From contig NZ_DRFS01000001.1 in assembly GCF_011050415.1 (NCBI RefSeq), positions 1-45,281 on the forward strand: a stretch of 45,281 nucleotides of DNA. The letters are read 5' to 3'. The translations under genes were made by a program, and so were the position numbers. Positions 8,896-17,528 of this stretch are shown here, piece by piece. A model generated the notes under the pieces. That model worked only from the letters and a program-made list of their open reading frames with translations, made no database searches and was not told the DNA's origin. The DNA comes from Halomonas sp. GTDB taxonomy: Bacteria; Pseudomonadota; Gammaproteobacteria; Pseudomonadales; Halomonadaceae. Numbering within the stretch: position 1 is the first letter of the stretch; each line of letters starts with the position of its first letter.

Positions 8896-9564
8896 ATGGC
8901 ACACTATTTAGTATTTTTGGGCTCAACACGTACTAGCACGCCTCCCTCACCCGCCCGTCTTGGAGAACGAGTAGCCAACGCCTGCGAGCGTTTGCTTTCA
9001 TCACTCCCTGATACCACGGTCGAGATAATTGACCCGCTAACACTGAATTTAAGCGATCCGTTCAAGCCCCACTTTGCTTATGCTAAAGCCGATGTACCGG
9101 AAGACTTAGCAGCGCTGGCAGACAAAATCGCTCATGCCGATGGTTATGTGATGGTCAGCCCTGAATATAACCACTCCATGAGCCCTGCGCTTAGCCATCT
9201 GCTTAATCACTTCGGCGCATCACTGTTTGCATTCAAACCCAGTGCTATTGTGACCTACTCGATGGGCCAGTGGGGCGGCGTACGCGCAGCAGTTGCCATG
9301 CGCTCATTTCTATCAGAGCTTGGCTGCCTGCCGGTATCGGCAATGATACATATTCCTAAGGCGCAAGATGCGCTGAGCGAAGATGGGCAGTTTGCTCAAG
9401 ATCAGGAGCGCTGGGAAAGCTATTTTGGTCGTACGCTAGGCCAATTAATGTGGTGGGCTGAAGCCGCATCTCGTTACAAAAGCCAGCTAGATCCGACCCG
9501 CGTATCCCCCGCCTTTAAAACGGCTCCCTCACAGCGCAATGCACCCGACGGTGAAGCCAGCTAA
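8896..9564 (+). CDS. NADPH-dependent FMN reductase family protein in the ars operon
   Basis: A 222-residue flavodoxin-fold reductase: an N-terminal FMN loop (LGSTRTSTPPSPARLG, residues 7-22) and the VSPEYNHSMSPALSHLLNHFG segment, which carries the SPEYN motif of NAD(P)H-dependent FMN reductases. It is clearly different from the ArsH two genes upstream and lacks ArsH signatures. GGGAG precedes the ATG. The 15-bp gap to acr3 and 19-bp gap to arsC make it part of the operon. A role in reducing or oxidising arsenicals, or in supplying reduced flavin, is inferred only from context. Confidence 0.82.
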   Translation: MAHYLVFLGSTRTSTPPSPARLGERVANACERLLSSLPDTTVEIIDPLTLNLSDPFKPHFAYAKADVPEDLAALADKIAHADGYVMVSPEYNHSMSPALSHLLNHFGASLFAFKPSAIVTYSMGQWGGVRAAVAMRSFLSELGCLPVSAMIHIPKAQDALSEDGQFAQDQERWESYFGRTLGQLMWWAEAASRYKSQLDPTRVSPAFKTAPSQRNAPDGEAS

Positions 9565-9583
9565 ATGACATTTTGAGGTCACC

Positions 9584-9991
9584 ATGTCAGTCACTATTTA
9601 TCACAATCCAAACTGTGGTACGTCGCGCAATACACTGGCGATGATAGAAGCCTCTGGAGAAACACCGGAGGTGATCTATTATCTTGAAACACCGCCCAGC
9701 CGCGAAAAGCTCATCGAGTTACTAGCAATGATGCAGATATCCCCCCGGGAACTGCTGCGGCGTAAAGGAACACCCTATGACGAGCTGAATTTGGATGATT
9801 CATCCCTTCTTGATGCTCAACTCATCGACGCCATGATGGCGCATCCGATTCTGATTAATCGCCCCATTGTTGTTACCCATAAAGGAGCTCGACTTTGTCG
9901 ACCCTCTGAACAAGTATTAGATCTTCTGGAACAACCGATTGAACACTTTACCAAAGAGGATGGTGAGACCATTAACTATCTATCGCGTTAG
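9584..9991 (+). CDS. arsC: Arsenate reductase ArsC, glutaredoxin-dependent type
   Basis: A 135-residue protein of the thioredoxin-fold ArsC family that reduces arsenate to arsenite with glutathione and glutaredoxin. The catalytic cysteine sits in HNPNCGTSRN (C11). The conserved arginines are in ELLRRKGTPYDEL, HPILINRPIVV and GARLCRPSE, as in the plasmid R773 enzyme. GAGGT precedes the start. Its product arsenite is the substrate of the ACR3 pump encoded upstream. Confidence 0.94.
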   Translation: MSVTIYHNPNCGTSRNTLAMIEASGETPEVIYYLETPPSREKLIELLAMMQISPRELLRRKGTPYDELNLDDSSLLDAQLIDAMMAHPILINRPIVVTHKGARLCRPSEQVLDLLEQPIEHFTKEDGETINYLSR

Positions 9992-10018
9992 TGCCGTAAC
10001 CGAGATATAGGGTGAGCA

Positions 10019-10336
10019 ATGGACAGTGTGATTGATATAGATAACAACGCATTGGCATTTATTAAGGAGAACGGCGGAGTGGTCACCGTTCGCCTTTCCC
10101 CAAAATATGGCTGCTGCGGAGGAGTCGCTAACATAGTGGTCGCCGAGGCGAGCTCACCCATAGATCCTTCGCCCTATCAGTACCATAGTTGCTATGAAGG
10201 TATAGGTTTATTTATTGATCAGGCGCTTGTCGGCCAAGGGCTATATATCAACGTTGAGGGATGGTGGAAACTGCGACACCTTTATGTGGATGGTCTACCT
10301 CTGCAACTGAGGCACACGAATAAACAGAAGCGCTAA
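10019..10336 (+). CDS. Small CC-motif (HesB/IscA-like) protein of the ars operon
   Basis: A 105-residue protein beginning with a HesB/IscA-like pattern (TVRLSPKYGCCGG) but with a vicinal cysteine pair C32-C33 and a further cysteine at 58 (YHSCYEG) in place of the usual IscA C-x60-70-C-G-C arrangement. From memory this resembles the family named CC/Se-motif (seleno)protein, some members of which have selenocysteine in the pair. It is the last gene of the ars operon, 27 bp after arsC with a GGGTGAG ribosome site. Vicinal thiols suit As(III) binding, but the function is not known. Its last 42 bp overlap the convergent MFS gene. Confidence 0.75.
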   Translation: MDSVIDIDNNALAFIKENGGVVTVRLSPKYGCCGGVANIVVAEASSPIDPSPYQYHSCYEGIGLFIDQALVGQGLYINVEGWWKLRHLYVDGLPLQLRHTNKQKR

Positions 10337-11455
10337 AAATGCCAATAGCATCAACCCAGAGGTTAGCCACAGCGCTTCCGCACCGTTTTGCTCTATTAGT
10401 AAGCCAAACAGCAGCGGTGCTGAGGCTTGCATCGCTCTGGCCGGGGCGATAATTAACCCTTGGCGTTGCCCAAACCCTTTGGGGCCAAACAGCGCCAGCG
10501 GTAGCGTACCTGAGGCAATTGTCATCATGCCATTCCCCGCCCCATGCAGTAACGCAAAACCTGCGGCGGGCATTCCCACGGTGGCCAGCAGAGCCGCGCC
10601 TAAGGGGTGAAGCGTTGTTGCCACGCGCGCGGCGATAAGGGGGTGCAAATGACGCAGCAGCGCAAACTCACCCAGCCGGGCAGCTACCTGAGCAGGCCCT
10701 ACTAACGCAGCAGCTGCCACCGCCACCGAAAGCGATACGCCCGTTTCCTGCAAAAGCCTAGGCAAATGCGCCGCCATCGCTGTTGAGACAAACCAGCCAG
10801 CTGCAAAGACATAGGCTAATAAGATCATCGCCAGGCGGGGCCTCTCCGGAGGTGGCGCTGACTTATCATCATCAGGATAGTGTGTACTCTCACCCGCCCT
10901 GGGAAGGCGGGCATTAAGCGGCAGGCCAATGACGATATGCAAAATGGCCCAAGCGCCACAGGCTGCCCGCCATCCCAATTCGCTTTCTAACAAGGCCGTT
11001 AGCGGCCAACCAATTGTGCTGGCAAAGCCCGCCAGCAGTGTCACGCCGGTAATAGAGGAACGAGCGCTGCGACCTAGTAGCCGCCCTAGCGTGGCAAAGG
11101 CCGCGTCATATAACCCCATCGCCATGCCGATGCCGATGAACAGCCAAGCCAACATTAGGCTGAACATCCCTTGGGACAGCGCCATGATAACCAAGCCAAG
11201 CGCCATTACAGCGTTCGAGACCATTAATACGCCTCGCCCACCTTGCTTATCAATCAAACGACCAACGCTGGGGCCGAGCATAGCGGTTAATAATAGAGCA
11301 GCCGAAAACGCCGCAAACACCCAGCTGGGCGATATGCCCAAATCGCGGGCCATAGGTACCGCAAGAATAGCGGGCAGATAATAACTAGATGCCCAGGCAA
11401 GAGTTTGTGCGCTGCCTAAGGTGAGCGTTAAACCAAACCGGGGCGAACGAATCAT
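10295..11455 (-). CDS. MFS transporter downstream of arsJ
   Basis: A 386-residue major facilitator with about 12 membrane segments and a charged central loop (around residues 190-215) between the two halves. The first half has the GRLIDKQGGRG loop typical of MFS motif A. It starts with an ATG overlapping the arsJ stop codon in the ATGA arrangement (11452-11455), which implies translational coupling; the frame is open further upstream, but the ATGA start is preferred. The substrate is unknown; the operon suggests an arsenical or a phosphorylated metabolite. Its 3' end overlaps the CC-motif gene on the other strand by 42 bp. Confidence 0.85.
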   Translation of the reverse strand: MIRSPRFGLTLTLGSAQTLAWASSYYLPAILAVPMARDLGISPSWVFAAFSAALLLTAMLGPSVGRLIDKQGGRGVLMVSNAVMALGLVIMALSQGMFSLMLAWLFIGIGMAMGLYDAAFATLGRLLGRSARSSITGVTLLAGFASTIGWPLTALLESELGWRAACGAWAILHIVIGLPLNARLPRAGESTHYPDDDKSAPPPERPRLAMILLAYVFAAGWFVSTAMAAHLPRLLQETGVSLSVAVAAAALVGPAQVAARLGEFALLRHLHPLIAARVATTLHPLGAALLATVGMPAAGFALLHGAGNGMMTIASGTLPLALFGPKGFGQRQGLIIAPARAMQASAPLLFGLLIEQNGAEALWLTSGLMLLAFLALLFIRVPQLQR

Positions 11456-12687
11456 GCGGTTTGTCGAGGTAACGCCAGCGCCATCGCGGAACTGGCAGCT
11501 ACTAAGACTGCCGACACCCACAGGCATGCGCTCAACCCATAGGCCATATACAGCCAGCCAGAAAGTAGTGTGCCCACTAATCGCCCCATCGCATTTGCCA
11601 TATAGTAGAAGCCAACGTCCATCGACACGCCATCGGCGCGAGCATAGTGCACGATCAAGTAGCTGTGCCAGCTGGAATTAATCGCAAATAGCACGCCAAA
11701 AGCGAGCAGCCCAACCACTAACCAGCCTACCTGCGCTAGCGGCAGCATCGCTAATAGAATCGCCAGCACCGCCAGTGCCGCTGCCCAGCCAGCAGTTAGC
11801 GCCCGGGCATCACCTTTAATCAATCTGGTTAATTTCGGAGCCTGGGTTTGTACCCCGCCGTAGCCAATAATCCACACCGCCAATAGCCCACCTACCGTCC
11901 AGTGAGTCCAACCATGCTGATCGTATAAAAATACCGGCAGTGCCACCACAAACCAAACATCCCGTGCTGCAAAGAGACAAAAGCGCGCCGCTGAAAGCAC
12001 GTTAATAGCGCGTGATTTTGAGAAGATTTCGGAGAACTTGGGCTTCACTTTCTGGCGGCCTAAGTCAGCCTTTAACCGCCAAAGCGATAGTGCCAATACG
12101 CCGCCAAGCATCACAGCCATCACCAATACAGCAGCACGAAAGCCAATCAGTGTTAGCAGTACGCCGCCGACAAAAAAGCCTAACCCTTTCAGCGCGTTTT
12201 TAGAGCCGGTTAGCATTGCCACCCAGCGATAGAGCGAGCTGTTAGCGTTAGCGCTCTCTTTAGGCACCAATACCTTAACAGCGCTTTTCGCACTCATCTT
12301 ATTAAGATCTTTGGCGATGCCCGACAGCGCCTGAGCAGCCATTACCCAAACCACCGTTAACATGCCAGCAGGTACCATGAGCATAGCAAGGGCTACAATT
12401 TGCAGCCCCAGCCCGACGTTCATGGTTCGATTCAACCCTAACCGTGCTCCCAGCCAACCGCCCACTAGATTAGTGATCACGCCAAAGGCTTCATAGAACA
12501 GAAATAGCATGGCGATGGCGAGCGGAGAGTAGCCAAGCTGGTGGAAGTACATCACCACCAGCATGCGCAGCGCGCCGTCGGTTATCGTAAACGCCCAGTA
12601 GTTGCCAGTAATCAACATATACTGGCGCACTTCAAACGGCAGCGCTTTTACTTTCTCGCGCATTGTCACTAACGGCGAATCAGCCAC
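11452..12687 (-). CDS. arsJ: Organoarsenical efflux MFS transporter ArsJ
   Basis: A membrane transporter of about 411 residues that in characterised systems exports 1-arseno-3-phosphoglycerate made by the neighbouring GAPDH. The N-terminal [20 protein letters not shown] and the central [17 protein letters not shown] segment are hallmarks of ArsJ. About 12 membrane segments are seen. The start is taken as GTG at 12687, which overlaps the gapdh stop and has AGGTGG just upstream; GTG at 12702 or ATG at 12663 are alternatives. It is coupled to gapdh upstream and an MFS gene downstream. Confidence 0.9.
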   Translation of the reverse strand: MADSPLVTMREKVKALPFEVRQYMLITGNYWAFTITDGALRMLVVMYFHQLGYSPLAIAMLFLFYEAFGVITNLVGGWLGARLGLNRTMNVGLGLQIVALAMLMVPAGMLTVVWVMAAQALSGIAKDLNKMSAKSAVKVLVPKESANANSSLYRWVAMLTGSKNALKGLGFFVGGVLLTLIGFRAAVLVMAVMLGGVLALSLWRLKADLGRQKVKPKFSEIFSKSRAINVLSAARFCLFAARDVWFVVALPVFLYDQHGWTHWTVGGLLAVWIIGYGGVQTQAPKLTRLIKGDARALTAGWAAALAVLAILLAMLPLAQVGWLVVGLLAFGVLFAINSSWHSYLIVHYARADGVSMDVGFYYMANAMGRLVGTLLSGWLYMAYGLSACLWVSAVLVAASSAMALALPRQTA

Positions 12688-13711
12688 GACCCACCTGCCC
12701 ACTGCCTATAATAAGGGCTAGTTCAGCGGTGCGGTTAGCGTAGCCCCACTCGTTGTCGTACCAGGCGTACAGTTTCAGTTGAGTGCCATTAACCACCATG
12801 GTCGACAGCGCATCAATAATCGAGCTGCGCGGGTCGGTGCGATAATCAATCGACACCAGCGGGCGCTCTTCGTAGCCCAAAATACCCGCAAGCGGGCCAT
12901 CAGCGGCGGCCTTGAGTGCTTGGTTGACCTCCTCTACGGTCACTTCCCGCTCCAGCTCAAACACCATATCGGTTAGCGAGGCATTGGCCAGCGGCACTCG
13001 AATTGCGTGGCCGTTTAGCTTGCCTTCCAGCTCAGGGAAAATGGCGGTAATCGCTTTCGCTGAACCGGTGGTAGTGGGAATTAAGCTCATCCCACAGGCA
13101 CGAGCACGGCGCAGATCTTTATGCGGCGCATCAAGAATCGTTTGGGTATTGGTAATGTCGTGTACCGTGGTCATTGAGCCATGGCGTATACCGAAGTTTT
13201 CCTGGATAACTTTAACCACCGGTGCTAAGCAGTTGGTGGTGCAGCTAGCCGCGGTGACAATCTTGTGCGCAGCAGGGTCGTAAAGATGATCATTCACTCC
13301 GACTACCACGTTCAACACACCCTGCTCTTTAACCGGCGCGCTCACCACTACCCGGCCTACGCCTTGGTCAAGATAGGCCTGCAGTTTTTCGGTGGTTTTC
13401 ATTTTGCCCGAACATTCGATCACCACATCGCAGTTAGACCAGTCACTGTCATTGATTTCTTTGTTAGCGCTAAACGCAACGGTGTGTCCATCAAGCACAA
13501 TCGCATCGTTGGAGGCGGTAATACCTGACCCTGGTGACCAATGACCGTGTACTGAATCAAATTCCAGTAAGTGAGCAAAGGTCGCCGCATCACCGCCTGG
13601 ATCGTTAATGCGTGTTAGTTCTATCGCACCTGATGCAATCTGTGCCCATAGGCTACGCAGTGTCAAACGCCCAATACGGCCTAAGCCATTGATACCAATT
13701 CGTAGTGCCAT
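12680..13711 (-). CDS. gapdh: ArsJ-associated glyceraldehyde-3-phosphate dehydrogenase
   Basis: A 343-residue GAPDH with the NAD-binding INGLGRIGR (residues 7-15), the catalytic cysteine in [10 protein letters not shown] (C157) and the general-base histidine in TVHDITNTQ (H184). The D-for-A and N-for-A changes in that last motif mark it off from ordinary glycolytic GAPDH. In ArsJ systems this enzyme uses arsenate instead of phosphate to make the unstable 1-arseno-3-phosphoglycerate, which ArsJ pumps out, giving arsenate resistance without reduction. GAGAGG precedes the ATG. It is the first gene of the gapdh-arsJ-MFS unit. Confidence 0.92.
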   Translation of the reverse strand: MALRIGINGLGRIGRLTLRSLWAQIASGAIELTRINDPGGDAATFAHLLEFDSVHGHWSPGSGITASNDAIVLDGHTVAFSANKEINDSDWSNCDVVIECSGKMKTTEKLQAYLDQGVGRVVVSAPVKEQGVLNVVVGVNDHLYDPAAHKIVTAASCTTNCLAPVVKVIQENFGIRHGSMTTVHDITNTQTILDAPHKDLRRARACGMSLIPTTTGSAKAITAIFPELEGKLNGHAIRVPLANASLTDMVFELEREVTVEEVNQALKAAADGPLAGILGYEERPLVSIDYRTDPRSSIIDALSTMVVNGTQLKLYAWYDNEWGYANRTAELALIIGSGQVGRG

Positions 13712-13744
13712 TTTCGCAACCTCTCAACGTAGTTAGCTGCCAAT

Positions 13745-13764
13745 ACATACGGTAAATCATATAT
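13745..13764 (-). promoter_or_regulatory. Putative ArsR-type operator of the gapdh-arsJ unit
   Basis: ACATACG-GTAAAT-CATATAT repeats the architecture of the arsH operator (7-bp halves, 6-nt spacer): the right half is identical and the left half matches at 5 of 7 bases. It lies 34-53 bp upstream of the gapdh start. This supports control of both ars units by one regulator encoded elsewhere. Confidence 0.42.
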
Positions 13765-13770
13765 AAAAAG

Positions 13771-13821
13771 CCAAAAAAAAGTCTAACTAACCACCGGAGA
13801 CATTGATTTAAGCCTCCGGTG
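13771..13821 (-). terminator. Terminator of the pst operon
   Basis: An 8-bp perfect stem (13792-13799 with 13814-13821) enclosing a 14-nt loop lies 21 bp after the pstB stop. On the minus strand it is followed, after about 11 nt, by eight T (complement of 13773-13780). It separates pst transcription from the gapdh-arsJ unit, which starts 60 bp further on. Confidence 0.6.
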
Positions 13822-13842
13822 ATATATAGCGACTATCCAAAC

Positions 13843-14682
13843 CTAGCCATAGCGTCCGGTAATGTAGTCATGGGTTCGCTGATTGTGAGGGTTAGTAAAT
13901 ATAGTATCTGTTCTATCCACTTCTATCAGATCGCCCATATGGAAAAATGCCGTGCGATCAGCAACACGGGCCGCCTGTTGCATATTGTGCGTCACCATGA
14001 CGATGGTATAGCTCTCACTCAGCTCGTCGATCAACTGCTCAACTTTACCCGTTGCGATGGGGTCAAGTGCTGAGCAAGGCTCATCCATCAAAATGATATC
14101 AGGGCTTACTGCGATGGTTCTGGCTATACATAGGCGCTGCTGCTGCCCACCAGAAAGGCCTGTGCCTGGCTGATCCAAGCGATCTTTCACCTCATCCCAT
14201 AGCCCTGCACGACGCAAACTACTCTCCACAATATCGTCAAGCTCTGCTTTACGCTTGGCCAAACCGTGGAGACGCGGCCCATAGGCAATATTCTCATAAA
14301 TCGACTTTGGAAATGGGTTAGGTTTCTGAAAGACAATACCTACCTGAGCACGTAACAAAACTACGTCACGGTCTGGGGCGTAAATGTCCTTTTTATCTAA
14401 CGTGATCTCCCCTTCAACACGGCATATATCAATGGTGTCATTCATGCGATTTAAGCAACGTAAGAACGTTGACTTACCGCACCCTGAAGGACCGATAAAT
14501 GCCAACACCTCGTTTTCATAAATATCGATGTCGATGCCATTAATCGCCTGAGCATCGCCATAAAAGACTTTTACATCTTTAGCACTCATCTTGACGTTGC
14601 CGGTCGATTTACTTTTGCGGCTCTCACCGCCGCCAACACTCACCATGGATGCAGGCATATTGGGCTGTGCAGAAGTATTCAC
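13843..14682 (-). CDS. pstB: Phosphate ABC transporter ATP-binding protein PstB
   Basis: A 279-residue ABC ATPase that drives phosphate import with PstSCA. Walker A GPSGCGKS is at residues 64-71, the ABC signature LSGGQQQR at 176-183, Walker B ILMDEP at 197-202 and the switch histidine in VTHNMQQA at H232. The extra 30 N-terminal residues before the ABC domain are Ser/Gly rich. The GTG start directly follows the pstA stop codon and has GAGGTGG upstream, which supports it over later ATGs. It is the last gene of the operon; no phoU follows. Confidence 0.95.
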   Translation of the reverse strand: MNTSAQPNMPASMVSVGGGESRKSKSTGNVKMSAKDVKVFYGDAQAINGIDIDIYENEVLAFIGPSGCGKSTFLRCLNRMNDTIDICRVEGEITLDKKDIYAPDRDVVLLRAQVGIVFQKPNPFPKSIYENIAYGPRLHGLAKRKAELDDIVESSLRRAGLWDEVKDRLDQPGTGLSGGQQQRLCIARTIAVSPDIILMDEPCSALDPIATGKVEQLIDELSESYTIVMVTHNMQQAARVADRTAFFHMGDLIEVDRTDTIFTNPHNQRTHDYITGRYG

Positions 14683-16041
14683 TTACCACCTCGTCTCGAA
14701 TTTTTTACGCAACCAGATTGCTAATGCGTTCAAGCTCAGCATTAACGCTAACAGCACAATAATGGCTGCTGATGTACGTGCCTCGAAGAAATTACGTAGC
14801 TCGTTACCTTGCCAGAGATATATTTGCACTGGCAGCGCGGCAGATTGCTCAAACGGCGTACTAGGAACGTTCGCGACAAAAGCATTCATTCCTATCAATA
14901 ACAGTGGTGCAGTTTCGCCTAATGCCTGAGCAACCCCCAGTATTGACCCCGTCAAAATACCCGGCAGCGCGATAGGTAATACATGATGGAATACCGTTTG
15001 CACCTTCGATGCGCCAATGCCTAACGCTGCTTGTCGAATTGAGGGAGGAATTGAGCGAAGCGAAGCACGTGTAGCAATAATAATAGTGGGCAACGTCATT
15101 AACGTGAGTACCAAGCCACCTACTAATGGCGCAGAGAGCGGCAAACCTAAATAGCCGATAAAGATCGAGGCCCCTAACAAACCAAATACAATGGAGGGGA
15201 CAGCCGCCAAGTTATTGATATTAATTTCAATAATATCCGTTAAGCGATTTTTGGGAGCGAATTCCTCTAAATAGATGGCACTAGCAACCCCTAATGGTAC
15301 TGACAGTATGATGACAATTATCATCATAAAAAGTGAACCCATGAACGCACCAGCAAGACCCGCGGAAGCAGGTGCACTACGTGAGTCAGTATTTAAAAAT
15401 AGTGCTGTGCTGAATGCATTACGGATGACACCTTCTTCATAGAGCTGATCAGCCCAAGCTCGCGTTTGCGCACTTAACTGCTGGCGAGCATCAGCCAAGT
15501 CACGATTTATGTTTCCTTTAAGCCATACATCCACATTAGCACTGGCCAGCATTTTTACTTCAACAGTCTGACCCAGTACTGAGGGGTCATCCATAAATTT
15601 GTTGCGCAGAGTAAAACGCTCATTTGATGAAAGTAACGCACGCAGATCTCTTAGTTGGCTCGGCTCCAACTCTTCATCAAGCTTATCTTCCAGTGCGTTA
15701 TCAATCAAAACTTGCCAGTTCACCAAGCCTGCCTGAGTTTGCCAAGCCGAAAAACGCTCGTTGAATTCTGACTGGCTTTCACCACTTGCACGCTCAGGTC
15801 TTTCGTCGAGCTGAATAACCTCTGGGTCAAAGTAGAGCTCCATAAAGAAAGTTGCTTGCCAAAATGCTGGTACGCCGCGCATGAGAATGCTGGCAAATAG
15901 AATGGCAACCAACGTCATGCCGGTTAGCACGGCAGCTAAACCCAGGCGGCGAAAGAGATTCTCTTTCCGATGCCTTGTCGACAACGATTTTTCAATCGTC
16001 ATAAGCCGATGCTGGCGACGCTGTTCAATCGTCATAGACAT
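14683..16041 (-). CDS. pstA: Phosphate ABC transporter permease PstA
   Basis: A 452-residue inner-membrane permease. After a basic cytoplasmic start there is one membrane segment (about residues 32-52), then a long hydrophilic, probably periplasmic, region to about residue 210, then the usual five-helix permease core. The ABC-interaction (EAA) loop is around ASLRSIPPSIRQAALGIGASKVQTVFHHVLP. The large insert makes it longer than E. coli PstA (about 296 residues) and is typical of the extended form of Pseudomonas relatives. It starts 6 bp after pstC ends and is followed without a gap by pstB. Confidence 0.93.
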   Translation of the reverse strand: MSMTIEQRRQHRLMTIEKSLSTRHRKENLFRRLGLAAVLTGMTLVAILFASILMRGVPAFWQATFFMELYFDPEVIQLDERPERASGESQSEFNERFSAWQTQAGLVNWQVLIDNALEDKLDEELEPSQLRDLRALLSSNERFTLRNKFMDDPSVLGQTVEVKMLASANVDVWLKGNINRDLADARQQLSAQTRAWADQLYEEGVIRNAFSTALFLNTDSRSAPASAGLAGAFMGSLFMMIIVIILSVPLGVASAIYLEEFAPKNRLTDIIEININNLAAVPSIVFGLLGASIFIGYLGLPLSAPLVGGLVLTLMTLPTIIIATRASLRSIPPSIRQAALGIGASKVQTVFHHVLPIALPGILTGSILGVAQALGETAPLLLIGMNAFVANVPSTPFEQSAALPVQIYLWQGNELRNFFEARTSAAIIVLLALMLSLNALAIWLRKKFETRW

Positions 16042-16047
16042 AGTCGC

Positions 16048-17427
16048 TTACTCGTATTGCTGGCGGAATTTGCGCACTACAACCAGTGCGATGACATTTA
16101 AACCTAACGTGATCACAAACAGCGTTAGGCCTAGCGCAAACGCTACTAATGATTGAGGGCTGGCAAAATCCATATCGCCTGTCAATTGATTGACAATCGT
16201 TACGGTAATTGTTGATACCGCTTCAAAAGGATTGGCATGGAGCACTGGATTATTACCTGCGGCTAACACCACAATCATGGTTTCACCAATAGCGCGACTG
16301 GCCGCTAACAAAAATGCCCCTACTATGCCAGGCAGTGCGGCTGGCAAGACAACCTGACGGATGGTTTCCGATTTAGTGGCACCTAACCCTAACGCGCCAT
16401 CACGTAGAGACTTAGGTACTTGGGTAATAATGTCGTCAGACAGCGAAGAGACAAATGGGATAATCATAATCCCCATCGCGATACCGGCAGTTAATGCACT
16501 GGTGGTGCGAATATTGATGCCTATTAAATCACCAAAATTTGATAGAAATGGCCCGATGACCATTAACGCAAAAAAACCGTAAACAATGGTCGGGATACCG
16601 GCAAGAATTTCAATCATAGGTTTAGCCACGTTACGTAGCCATGGCGGTGCGTATTCAGCCATATAAATGGCGGTCATCAGTCCCACGGGAATGGCAATCA
16701 ACAGTGCAATGGCACTGACCATCATAGTGCCCCAGAGTAGAGGCAATAACCCGAATTCACCCTGAGCATCAGTACCAGAAGTGCTAAATCGAGGATTCCA
16801 AGTAGTACCAAGAAAGAATTCTGCTGGGCTAATGAAGGTGAAGAACTTAAGTGTTTCTCCTAACATCGACAGCACAATACCCACTGTGGTGAAAATGGCG
16901 ATACCTGAACTAGCTGCCAAAGCGATTGTGATCACTCGCTCTACTTGGTTACGAGCACGCCACTGAGGAGAGATATTGCGCCGCGCATAGACTAAGCCCG
17001 TCACAGCGAGAACGGCCATCAGCGCTACTAAACTCAGATTCTCAAACGTTTGCAGCCTTGCCATATGAGCCGCTGCAGCCAGCTCTTCTGGCGAGCCTCC
17101 GCCAGATACGCTGCGCTCATTTGCCAGCGCAGTCACCCGTCGTAAAAAAGTAGTTAACTCTCGCTCACTCATACCGGCGACAAATTCAGCCGGTACCTGT
17201 TGTGTTACCAACATGTCTATCAGTTGCGGGGCCAAGAAAGACCACAATAAAAATAACGCTATTGCAGGCAAGCCACACCACAATGCTACTAGCGTTCCAT
17301 AATAACCGGGGCGCGAGTGCATTCGCACATCATGCTCTGCAGCAACCGCACGACTGCGAGTCAAACCCAAGTGATAAGCTAGGGCCATGATCATCAGCAG
17401 CGTGGCTATTAAGGCAAGGTTCGTCAT
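16048..17427 (-). CDS. pstC: Phosphate ABC transporter permease PstC
   Basis: A 459-residue inner-membrane permease. Two extra N-terminal membrane segments (about residues 1-20 and 45-70) and a periplasmic stretch precede the classic PstC core, whose ABC-interaction loop is around VPKSLRDGALGLGATKSETIRQVVLP. E. coli PstC is about 319 residues, so this is the extended form, matching the long PstA. GGAGAG lies just before the ATG. It follows pstS after a 101-bp gap that holds a strong hairpin, so it is probably expressed less than pstS. Confidence 0.93.
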   Translation of the reverse strand: MTNLALIATLLMIMALAYHLGLTRSRAVAAEHDVRMHSRPGYYGTLVALWCGLPAIALFLLWSFLAPQLIDMLVTQQVPAEFVAGMSERELTTFLRRVTALANERSVSGGGSPEELAAAAHMARLQTFENLSLVALMAVLAVTGLVYARRNISPQWRARNQVERVITIALAASSGIAIFTTVGIVLSMLGETLKFFTFISPAEFFLGTTWNPRFSTSGTDAQGEFGLLPLLWGTMMVSAIALLIAIPVGLMTAIYMAEYAPPWLRNVAKPMIEILAGIPTIVYGFFALMVIGPFLSNFGDLIGINIRTTSALTAGIAMGIMIIPFVSSLSDDIITQVPKSLRDGALGLGATKSETIRQVVLPAALPGIVGAFLLAASRAIGETMIVVLAAGNNPVLHANPFEAVSTITVTIVNQLTGDMDFASPQSLVAFALGLTLFVITLGLNVIALVVVRKFRQQYE

Positions 17428-17459
17428 TATCTCTCCGCCTTAGATTCCCTACGTGTAAA

Positions 17460-17488
17460 CGCCGACATCAACTTTTTTGATGTCGGCG
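17460..17488 (-). terminator. Intercistronic hairpin between pstS and pstC (attenuator or mRNA stabiliser)
   Basis: A perfect 11-bp GC-rich stem (17460-17470 with 17478-17488) with a 7-nt loop, followed on the minus strand by only TTT. It would give partial termination or protect the pstS 3' end, both of which raise pstS over pstCAB. A smaller 6-bp hairpin (17499-17514) lies between it and the pstS stop. Confidence 0.55.
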
Positions 17489-17528
17489 CGATGTCCTACC
17501 TAATAACGATTAGGCAGCAGCAAGCTTA

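Noticed and set aside
10929..11381. 150-codon open frame opposite the MFS gene.
   Set aside because: It has no ribosome site or recognisable motif, and its composition is that of an antisense shadow of membrane-protein codons.
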